From Gammaproteobacteria bacterium (lineage in GTDB: Bacteria; Pseudomonadota; Gammaproteobacteria; UBA6429; Thiohalophilaceae), in assembly GCA_003233255.1 (NCBI GenBank), contig QILH01000043.1, forward strand, positions 1 through 6,676: DNA of 6,676 nt, written 5' to 3'. The notes under the pieces were generated by a model, which saw only the letters and a program-made list of their open reading frames with translations, ran no database searches and was not told the DNA's origin. This document shows positions 1 to 6,040 of this stretch, in pieces (positions within the stretch are counted from its first letter, which is position 1; each line of letters starts with the position of its first letter). Both the position numbers and the translations under genes were made by a program.

Positions 1-1595
1 TGAATCGGATCGAGTATGGGTTCACCCTTGTCTTTTGCTTCTGTCACTTTACGATTAAAACCGGCAATGTTTCTAACTTTTAATGCTGCCATCAACTGGT
101 AACGACGATCCATTTCCGCCACACACCAACGAAACGCATTGGCGGCATCTTTCATGTCGGTCACAACAGGCGCCAACAAATGCGGGATGTTTTCGTAGAT
201 GGACAACTCGAGCATTTTTGGATCAATCATGATCATGCGAACATCTTGCGGTTTAGAATTATATAAAATGCTCAATATCATCGCATTCAAGGCCACTGAC
301 TTACCAGAACCAGTAGTACCCGCAACCAATAGATGCGGCATCTTGGCGAGGTCGGCGATCACCGGGACACCACTGATGTCTTTACCCAGCGCCAACGAAA
401 GCGGCGACCTGGCATGTTCAAAATTTTCCGATTTAAACGTATCCAGTAATTGCACGGTCTCACGGACTTCATTTGGAATTTCTAATCCAACCGTCGATTT
501 ACCCGGAATCACTTCAACAATGCGTACACTGATTGCGGATAAGGCGCGTGCCAAATCTTTTGCCAGATTACTTATCTGGCTGACTTTGACGCCTGCGGCC
601 GGTTGTAACTCATAGCGGGTGATCACCGGGCCTGGATGCACCGCAACCACCTGCAGCTCAATACCAAAGTCCGCAAATTTTAATTCAACCTGACGTGAAA
701 CCGCTTCCAGTGCTTCTTTTGATACCGGGTTTACCAGTTCAATATGCTCATCAAGCAAGGCCAATGGTGGCAGTTCCGTTTCGCCATCGGTACGAAACAA
801 GGGCACCTGACGTTCTTTTTGCTCGCGCACACTCGGCTTCGGTTCATTGATCAGCGGTGCAATACGCGGAGGTACACGCTTCGTTTCTTTTTTCGTTTCG
901 TTCACTATTTTGATTGGGGTTCTTGCGACACGCTGTTCTTTGCGATCACGTAACAGATCGATAAAAGAAAGAAACCTGCTTTGCAGCCAATAAAGAGCAT
1001 TAAGAGTCAGCGCCCCGGTGACATCCATTAATCGTAACCAGGAAAGATTGGTAAACAACGTGAAACCGCTGAAAAATAACGCTAATAGTAATAATGTGGC
1101 GCCTAACTCATTAAACGCATAGGTCATCCCGTTTTTAATTATATCGCCAAAGATTCCTCCTGCAGTAACATGCTGCGGGAGCTGGCTAATGGTATGGGTA
1201 TCATACAGACTGGCCAGTCCACACGACGCACCTAAGGTAAACACAAAACCCACACCACGAATCGCCAAATGTCGCCATTCCACGGTGGTAACCGGCATTT
1301 GTCGATAGATCAACCAACCTGCATAGCCAACCATTATCGGTATTAAATAGGCCAGGTACCCAAACAACGCCAAAACGATATCGGCAAACCAGGCACCCGC
1401 CAGACCCCCCAAATTTTCAACCGCTGCAGGTTGGACGCTTTTCGACCAACCCGGATCCTGGGGCGCATAACTGCTGATTGCGAGTAAAAAATATACCGCA
1501 ATAAACGCAAATACAAACAGCGCACCCTCGCGTAGTCCGCGCTGTAAATGTTCCGCTAAAGGGGCTCGTTCTGTCTTTTGTTTTGCTTGTGCCAT
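1..1595 (-). CDS. ftsK: DNA translocase FtsK, N-terminal 531 residues (runs off left edge)
   Basis: This is the membrane-anchored, septum-located DNA pump that clears chromosome ends during division and, in studied bacteria, activates XerCD recombination at dif. The frame is open from the ATG at 1595-1593 to the window edge. Four hydrophobic segments lie at about residues 24-43, 73-97, 110-130 and 164-182. A short charged, proline-bearing linker (about 187-274) follows, then the motor alpha domain (GPVITRYE at 322-329) and the beta RecA-like domain. Walker A is GTTGSGKS at 426-433 (Lys432), and Walker B is in MIMIDPKMLEL with Asp458. The rest of the motor and the DNA-reading gamma domain lie outside the window. 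The codon upstream of the start region is soon TGA in frame, so ATG 1595 is the only reasonable start, although no clear Shine-Dalgarno precedes it. The linker is far shorter than the several-hundred-residue one of E. coli FtsK. Identity is very secure. Confidence 0.97.
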   Translation of the reverse strand, partial: MAQAKQKTERAPLAEHLQRGLREGALFVFAFIAVYFLLAISSYAPQDPGWSKSVQPAAVENLGGLAGAWFADIVLALFGYLAYLIPIMVGYAGWLIYRQMPVTTVEWRHLAIRGVGFVFTLGASCGLASLYDTHTISQLPQHVTAGGIFGDIIKNGMTYAFNELGATLLLLALFFSGFTLFTNLSWLRLMDVTGALTLNALYWLQSRFLSFIDLLRDRKEQRVARTPIKIVNETKKETKRVPPRIAPLINEPKPSVREQKERQVPLFRTDGETELPPLALLDEHIELVNPVSKEALEAVSRQVELKFADFGIELQVVAVHPGPVITRYELQPAAGVKVSQISNLAKDLARALSAISVRIVEVIPGKSTVGLEIPNEVRETVQLLDTFKSENFEHARSPLSLALGKDISGVPVIADLAKMPHLLVAGTTGSGKSVALNAMILSILYNSKPQDVRMIMIDPKMLELSIYENIPHLLAPVVTDMKDAANAFRWCVAEMDRRYQLMAALKVRNIAGFNRKVTEAKDKGEPILDPI

Positions 1596-1645
1596 ACCGA
1601 GTATTCTAATTCAACTAATTCATTAATAGATCACCATAACCTACT

Positions 1646-1672
1646 ATTATATATGGTAATTATCAATCAAAA
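1646..1672 (-). promoter_or_regulatory. Candidate sigma70-type promoter for ftsK
   Basis: A perfect TATAAT reads on the minus strand at 1651-1646. Upstream is only a weak -35 candidate, TTTTGA at 1672-1667, with a 15-base spacer, shorter than the preferred 17. Transcription would start near 1639 and give a leader of about 44 bases before the ftsK ATG. The site sits directly after the ald stop codon, so ftsK could be transcribed both from here and by read-through from ald. The 77-base gap shows no convincing terminator. This is a pattern match only; the stretch is AT-rich, which raises the chance of coincidence. Confidence 0.4.
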
Positions 1673-2731
1673 TTACAGGCTTTTCAGTGCTGGATGCACA
1701 ATCTCACCTGCTGCAATATTAACCGCATGGGCCAGGACATGATCATCTTTCCAATCTGGCTTAGCCAGGCGCAGGATATAGGGTACAAGGCTCACCGACA
1801 ATGCCTGAGATGCGGTTCTGGGCACTGCGCCAGGCAAATTAGTGACCCCACAATGAACCACCTTATCGACCAGATAGGTCGGTTCAGCGTAATTGGTTGG
1901 ACGTATTGTCTCGATACACCCCCCCTGATCAATCGAAATGTCCAACACAATACTGCCTGGATTCATGGCCTTTATGAGCTTTTTGGAAACCAGTACAGGG
2001 GTTTTTGCCCCAGGAATCAGCACGGCACCGATAACGAGATCAGCCGCCTGTACATGGTCTTCGATGGTATGCTGGTAAGCATGTAAAGCGGTTACGTTTT
2101 CACCTAGTGCCCGCATTTGCTCTAACTTAGCCCGGTTGAGGTCAAAGACCGTTACATTGGCGCCCATGCCCTGCGCCATTCGCGCCGCATTGCCGCCCGC
2201 AATTCCGGCACCTAAAATCACCACATTACCCCGCTCTGTACCGGCCAGACCACCTAGTAAAACCCCCCGTCCCTGGTGATATTGATGCAAAAGATTACTG
2301 CCCATTTGAACCGAAATCCGCCCGGCGATATCACTCATTGGCTCTAAAACCGGTAAGGCCCGGTTTTCCTCAACGGTTTCAAAACCAATGGCGGTGGCGC
2401 CGGATGTTTGCAACTGGCTGAGTAATTTGGGTTCGGCCGCTAGATGTAAAAATGAAAACAGGATTTGATTCGGGCTCAGAAACTCAACTTCCTGCGGCTG
2501 GGGCTCTTTCACCTTAACGACCAGTTCAGCTTCTTGATAGGTCTGTTGTGCATCACTCATAATTTCGCAGCCTGCCGACAAATAATCCTTATCCGTATAA
2601 CCTGCGGACACACCCGCTGTGCTCTGTACCCCGATCCGGTGACCGTATTTGATGAGTTCGGCGCAGGCGGCTGGAATTAACGCAACACGAGCCTCATGAA
2701 TCTTGATTTCTTTCGGTATTCCTATGCGCAT
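1673..2731 (-). CDS. ald: Alanine dehydrogenase (NAD-dependent), 352 aa
   Basis: It catalyses reversible NAD-linked oxidative deamination of L-alanine to pyruvate and ammonia in the cytoplasm, linking alanine use or synthesis to central carbon metabolism. The N-terminal catalytic domain opens MRIGIPKEIK and carries Arg15, Lys75 (VVKVKEP) and His96 (FLHLAAE), which match the substrate-binding and catalytic residues known from Mycobacterium Ald. The Rossmann domain has GAGIAG at 174-179 and acidic Asp197 at the end of the next strand, as expected for NAD preference. DLVIGAVLIPGAK (231-243), then SIDQGG with Asp268, and LPGAVPRTAS (299-308) are family signatures. The ATG at 2731 is preferred over a TTG two codons upstream, because the AAGGA motif touches that TTG but stands 6 bases from the ATG. 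The protein is slightly shorter than the usual ~370 residues and diverges near its C-terminus (NLPGAVPRTASQALS where many homologues have NMPGAVPRTST). It is transcribed toward ftsK and divergently from trxB. Confidence 0.95.
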   Translation of the reverse strand: MRIGIPKEIKIHEARVALIPAACAELIKYGHRIGVQSTAGVSAGYTDKDYLSAGCEIMSDAQQTYQEAELVVKVKEPQPQEVEFLSPNQILFSFLHLAAEPKLLSQLQTSGATAIGFETVEENRALPVLEPMSDIAGRISVQMGSNLLHQYHQGRGVLLGGLAGTERGNVVILGAGIAGGNAARMAQGMGANVTVFDLNRAKLEQMRALGENVTALHAYQHTIEDHVQAADLVIGAVLIPGAKTPVLVSKKLIKAMNPGSIVLDISIDQGGCIETIRPTNYAEPTYLVDKVVHCGVTNLPGAVPRTASQALSVSLVPYILRLAKPDWKDDHVLAHAVNIAAGEIVHPALKSL

Positions 2732-2737
2732 GGTCAA

Positions 2738-2742
2738 TCCTT
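2738..2742 (-). promoter_or_regulatory. Shine-Dalgarno that sets the ald start at ATG 2731
   Basis: AAGGA reads on the minus strand at 2742-2738. It is 6 bases from the ATG at 2731-2729 but directly abuts the in-frame TTG at 2737-2735. The spacing favours the ATG, giving 352 residues rather than 354. Confidence 0.75.
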
Positions 2743-2768
2743 CTAATAAATTAGTTACAGAGTCCGAT

Positions 2769-2855
2769 CTGGCTATTTACCCATAGTAGCGCTTTCCGTA
2801 ACATACGACACATCTCAATGGATCATACCTCTAAATTTGGAGATGACGTAGCCAG
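2769..2855. repeat. Nested inverted repeats in the ald-trxB divergent intergenic region
   Basis: The roughly 240 bases between the two divergent starts hold no gene that I can see. Within them, CTGGCTA (2769-2775) is the exact reverse complement of TAGCCAG (2849-2855). Inside that pair, CATCTC (2811-2816) matches GAGATG (2840-2845). Inside that again is an operator-like dyad around CTCTAAATTTGGAG (2829-2842, one mismatched pair). The arrangement could be a regulator-binding region for either gene, or RNA structure. The stems are short and the loops long and asymmetric, so chance is possible. No confident -35/-10 pair was found for either gene. The best trxB-side fragments are TTGAAC (2895-2900) and TATCAT (2922-2927), whose 21-base spacing is too wide for a standard promoter. 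Confidence 0.35.
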
Positions 2856-2963
2856 TTAACAAGAAAGACGGAGTACACTATTTTGACCGTCATATTGAAC
2901 TAATAGCTCAAACAACGGATCTATCATAATATATGTTTCTAGTCTGTTCTAAAAAAATATTGT

Positions 2964-2968
2964 CGGAG
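2964..2968 (+). promoter_or_regulatory. Shine-Dalgarno of trxB
   Basis: CGGAG ends 7 bases before the ATG at 2976. This is the best-placed ribosome site on the plus strand of the window and supports the chosen trxB start. Confidence 0.7.
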
Positions 2969-2975
2969 TATTTGC

Positions 2976-3941
2976 ATGAGTGAAGTTAAGCATTGTCGTT
3001 TACTGATTTTGGGTTCAGGGCCTGCAGGTTACGCTGCGGCCGTTTATGCGGCGAGAGCCAATCTTGATCCTGTCCTTATCACCGGAATAGAACAAGGCGG
3101 ACAATTAATGACAACCACCGAAGTCGATAACTGGCCCGGAGATGTCGAAGGCCTTCAAGGTCCCGCCCTGATGGAACGCATGCAAAAACACGCCGAACGT
3201 TTTGACACCGAAATCATCTTTGACTATATAAACAAGGTCGACCTGCAAAACAAACCGTTCACCTTAACCGGTGACAGTGCAACCTACACCTGCGATGCAC
3301 TGATCATTGCCACCGGTGCCTCGGCAATGTATTTAGGTTTGCCGTCTGAAGAGGCCTTCAAGGGTAAAGGTGTATCGGCCTGCGCGACCTGTGATGGATT
3401 TTTTTATCGCAATCATGATGTCGCCGTGATCGGCGGGGGTAACACCGCGGTAGAAGAAGCATTGTATCTTTCCAATATCGCCAAGCACGTCACCGTGGTT
3501 CACCGTCGGGACAAGTTTCGTTCTGAAAAAATCTTATCGGCGCAATTGATCGAAAAAGCCAACTCAGGCAATGTAACCATAGAATGGAACCATGAAATCG
3601 ATGAGGTATTGGGTGATGACAGTGGCGTCACCGGAATTCGTATCAAGAATAGTCAGGATGGGACAACCAAAGACATTGATCTTATGGGCGTATTTGTAGC
3701 GATTGGACATAAACCTAACACCGATATTTTTGAAGGTCAACTGGACATGCATCACGGTTATTTAAAAATTAAAAGCGGCATCGAGGGCAACGCAACTCAA
3801 ACCAGTATCCCGGGCGTCTTTGCTGCGGGTGACGTAGCTGATCATATTTACCGGCAGGCAATTACCTCCGCAGGCGCCGGTTGTATGTCGGCCCTGGATG
3901 CCGAAAAGTATCTCGATAACCTGGCGTCACAAGGAAAATAA
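2976..3941 (+). CDS. trxB: Thioredoxin reductase (NADPH), 321 aa
   Basis: This cytoplasmic FAD flavoprotein uses NADPH to reduce oxidised thioredoxin, which supplies electrons to ribonucleotide reductase and to repair of oxidised proteins. The FAD-binding motif GSGPAG lies at residues 13-18. The redox-active pair is Cys136 and Cys139 in ACATCDG, with the conserved Asp140. The NADPH domain has GGGNTA at 153-158 and the phosphate-binding HRRDKFR at 176-182, which is typical of the NADPH enzymes. The second FAD motif, FAAGDVAD, is at 282-289, and RQAITSAGAG is at 293-302. The length is normal for the low-molecular-weight bacterial class. A good ribosome site precedes the ATG. The gene diverges from ald. 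Whether transcripts continue into the next gene, 185 bases on, is unclear: only a weak AT-rich hairpin (3940-3955) follows the stop. Confidence 0.98.
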   Translation: MSEVKHCRLLILGSGPAGYAAAVYAARANLDPVLITGIEQGGQLMTTTEVDNWPGDVEGLQGPALMERMQKHAERFDTEIIFDYINKVDLQNKPFTLTGDSATYTCDALIIATGASAMYLGLPSEEAFKGKGVSACATCDGFFYRNHDVAVIGGGNTAVEEALYLSNIAKHVTVVHRRDKFRSEKILSAQLIEKANSGNVTIEWNHEIDEVLGDDSGVTGIRIKNSQDGTTKDIDLMGVFVAIGHKPNTDIFEGQLDMHHGYLKIKSGIEGNATQTSIPGVFAAGDVADHIYRQAITSAGAGCMSALDAEKYLDNLASQGK

Positions 3942-3967
3942 TATCTCCTGATATTTAACGGCTAAAA

Positions 3968-4121
3968 CTTAATACCATACTCTATGCCCTCGCCTAAGCT
4001 GCGTTTTTCCGTCACACGATTACGTAGATAGACCAATCTCTCGACATGGTCTCATCTTCTCTGTGCAGCTCGTTACCTGGGAAAAAGGGAATGATTCTTA
4101 AGCCAGGTTATGGTTGATAAG
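3968..4121. repeat. Candidate MITE-like or structured intergenic element
   Basis: This fills most of the 185-base gap between trxB and the next gene. Its left end, CTTAATACCATAC (3968-3980), is an imperfect reverse complement of its right end, GTTATGGTTGATAAG (4107-4121). Inside, AGCTGC (3997-4002) pairs with GCAGCT (4065-4070). AGATAGACCA (4026-4035) pairs with TGGTCT-ATCT (4047-4057, one bulged C) across an 11-base loop. ACCTGG (4075-4080) pairs with CCAGGT (4103-4108). Terminal inverted repeats, internal hairpins and about 154 bases with no long open frame fit a small non-autonomous mobile element or dispersed repeat, but no clear target duplication is seen. It could equally be a structured leader or an mRNA-processing site. 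A single copy cannot prove a repeat. Confidence 0.35.
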
Positions 4122-4126
4122 ACGTT

Positions 4127-5263
4127 ATGCGCACAGAGATTATTGAAAATTTATCAGCCCTTGATTCGAGTGACTGGAATCGTGTAGCAGGTTCAGTAAA
4201 TCCCTTTACCCAATATGAATTCCTCATTGCACTTGAGCGCAACCACTGCTTAGATCAGTTCGGCTGGCATTCACAACATTGCGTATTGTTTGACGATAAT
4301 AATAAACTTGTTGCCGCGATGCCGATGTATTTAAAAGATAACTCCTACGGTGAACTGGTTTTTGACTGGGCCTGGGCCGACGCCTATCACCGTGCCGGTA
4401 TTCCGTATTATCCTAAGTTAGTCACCGCCATCCCTTACACCCCCGCTACTGGACCTCGCATTCTGGTCGAAGAGGATCATCACTACCACGATTATGCGCA
4501 ACAGCTAACGGACTTTGCTATAAAATATGCTGAATCTATTAATGCATCCAGTTTACATTGGTTGTTTACCAATAAACGTGATACTGAGTTTTTAAAATCC
4601 CAGGGGCATGCCATGCGGTTGGGTTGTCAGTTTCACTGGTTAAACTTGCCGTACGAAAGCTTTGATGATTTTTTATCCCGCCTGTCTTCTGCCAAACGTA
4701 AAAAAATTAAACGTGAGCGCCGGCAAGTACGAGAACAAGGCATTGAGATTGAAATACGCCATGGTGACGAAATGGATGATTCGTTATGGGATATCTATCA
4801 TAATTTTTATACCCGCACGTTTGATAAAAAAAACGGTATGGCGACCTTAAGTCAAAGCTTCTTTCAGGAAATTGGTCAAACTATGCCTCGAAATGTTGTC
4901 ATCGTGTTTGCAAAACATCAAAATCAATACATTGCCAGTGCGTTTAATTTGCGGGATCAGTCTACACTTTACGGTAGACACTGGGGATGCAGTAAAGAAT
5001 TCCATAGCCTGCATTTTGAAGCCTGTTATTATCAGGGTCTGGATTATTGTATTCAGCATGGTTTAAAAAGTTTTGAACCCGGCGCTCAGGGCGAGCACAA
5101 GATAAGTCGTGGTTTTTTACCAACTAACACCTGGTCAGCGCACTGGATCGCACATACTGAATTTAATCAGGTGATACAAAACTACACGCAACAGGAACAA
5201 CAGGGCATGCAACATTATATTGACAGTTTATGTGACCACTCACCGTTTAAACCCGCTCGTTAA
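4127..5263 (+). CDS. FemAB/GNAT-like acyltransferase, DUF482 (COG3146) family, 378 aa
   Basis: The family is recognised by its conserved blocks: FDWAWADAYHRAGIPYYPKL (79-98), TPATGPRIL (105-113), a strongly basic stretch from Lys190 (KRKKIKRERR), LYGRHWG (281-287), LHFEACYYQGLDYCI (295-309) and FEPGAQGEHKISRGFLP (316-332). Members are predicted to have tandem GNAT domains like the FemABX enzymes, which move amino acids from aminoacyl-tRNA to peptidoglycan precursors, but I know of no proven substrate for this family. The length is normal, with no signal peptide or membrane segment, so it should be cytoplasmic. The ATG at 4127 has only a weak AAGA upstream (4119-4122), and the preceding structured element ends 5 bases before it. 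The gene runs into aat after a 24-base gap, so the two are probably co-transcribed. That context suggests, without proving, a role related to aminoacyl transfer or protein N-terminal modification. Confidence 0.88.
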   Translation: MRTEIIENLSALDSSDWNRVAGSVNPFTQYEFLIALERNHCLDQFGWHSQHCVLFDDNNKLVAAMPMYLKDNSYGELVFDWAWADAYHRAGIPYYPKLVTAIPYTPATGPRILVEEDHHYHDYAQQLTDFAIKYAESINASSLHWLFTNKRDTEFLKSQGHAMRLGCQFHWLNLPYESFDDFLSRLSSAKRKKIKRERRQVREQGIEIEIRHGDEMDDSLWDIYHNFYTRTFDKKNGMATLSQSFFQEIGQTMPRNVVIVFAKHQNQYIASAFNLRDQSTLYGRHWGCSKEFHSLHFEACYYQGLDYCIQHGLKSFEPGAQGEHKISRGFLPTNTWSAHWIAHTEFNQVIQNYTQQEQQGMQHYIDSLCDHSPFKPAR

Positions 5264-5287
5264 ATAGATAACTGAGTCAACAGGGTA

Positions 5288-6040
5288 ATGACAAAAGGAC
5301 TTAATACTGCACCTTACTGGTTGGATATTGATGAGCCAACACATTTCCCAAATGTGGAGCTGGCCTTAACCGAGCCGGACGGTCTGCTCGCGGTCGGTGG
5401 CGACCTCTGTATCGAACGTCTTTGCGCCGCGTACCAACATGGCATTTTCCCCTGGTACAGTGACGGTCAACCGATTTTATGGTGGTCCCCTAATCCCCGT
5501 GCGATCTTATTTCTTGACGACTTCGTTATCTCACGCAGTTTACGAAAAGTATTACGCAACCAGAACTACCGCGTCACAATCGATACTGCGTTTGATGAGG
5601 TCATTCAAAATTGCGCGCAAAGCCGCAAAGACAGTAACGGCACCTGGATTGTCGATGACATGAAACAGGCTTATCATGAATTACATACCGCCGGTTTTGC
5701 ACACAGTGTTGAAGTTTGGCAAGACGGAGAATTATTTGGTGGTTTATACGGCGTCAGCCTCGGGGGTGCTTTTTTTGGTGAATCCATGTTTAGTCGCCAA
5801 AACAACGGCTCAAAAATTGCATTGGCTTATTTAGTCGCGCAATTGAAAAAATGGGACTTTGGTTTTATCGATTCACAGGTGTATTCTGAACACATGGGCA
5901 GCCTGGGCGTGATCAATATTCCCCGTAAAGAATTTATAAAACGGCTTAATATTGAAACCAGCAAACCCACACGAATGGGGCCCTGGAAGTTTTCAGTTGA
6001 GCCTGTGTGCGCAAACAGACAAGAACCCTTCACATCATGA
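5288..6040 (+). CDS. aat: Leucyl/phenylalanyl-tRNA-protein transferase, 250 aa
   Basis: This cytoplasmic enzyme moves Leu or Phe from charged tRNA to proteins with N-terminal Arg or Lys, making a primary destabilising residue that ClpS delivers to ClpAP. Signature blocks are GLLAVGGDL (32-40), GIFPWYS (52-58), ILWWSPNPRA (63-72), GTWI (118-121), AHSVEVW (138-144), GESMFS with Glu165, and FIDSQVYSEHMGSLG (193-207). Asp195 and Gln197 of the last block match the catalytic Asp186 and Gln188 of the E. coli enzyme. The protein is a little longer than the 234 residues of E. coli, owing to extra residues at the N-terminus. An AGGG lies only 2 bases before the ATG at 5288, too close to be ideal, so translation may rely on coupling to the upstream gene 24 bases away. 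Its stop overlaps the next start. Identity is very secure. Confidence 0.97.
   Translation: MTKGLNTAPYWLDIDEPTHFPNVELALTEPDGLLAVGGDLCIERLCAAYQHGIFPWYSDGQPILWWSPNPRAILFLDDFVISRSLRKVLRNQNYRVTIDTAFDEVIQNCAQSRKDSNGTWIVDDMKQAYHELHTAGFAHSVEVWQDGELFGGLYGVSLGGAFFGESMFSRQNNGSKIALAYLVAQLKKWDFGFIDSQVYSEHMGSLGVINIPRKEFIKRLNIETSKPTRMGPWKFSVEPVCANRQEPFTS

Noticed and set aside
199..615. A 138-codon open frame on the plus strand
   Set aside because: It lies wholly antisense to the FtsK motor domain, whose Walker A and B motifs are clear on the other strand. Its translation resembles no family I know.
1694..2086. A 130-codon open frame on the plus strand
   Set aside because: It is antisense to the conserved NAD-binding half of ald, and its peptide looks like a shadow of that coding sequence.
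2735..2737. TTG as the ald start, giving 354 residues
   Set aside because: The Shine-Dalgarno AAGGA touches this codon, leaving no spacing. The ATG two codons later has 6 bases and begins exactly at the conserved MRIGIPKEIK.
2883..2911. TTGACC at 2883 as a trxB -35 box
   Set aside because: At 16-18 bases downstream there is no hexamer resembling TATAAT, so no promoter is called.
3940..3955. Small hairpin AATATC-TCCT-GATATT right after trxB as a terminator
   Set aside because: The stem is almost all A-T and overlaps the stop codon, and no run of T follows, so it does not qualify as an intrinsic terminator.
3984..4031. A 15-residue open frame starting at ATG 3984
   Set aside because: It is very short, has no ribosome site and lies inside the structured element; the inverted repeats explain the sequence better.
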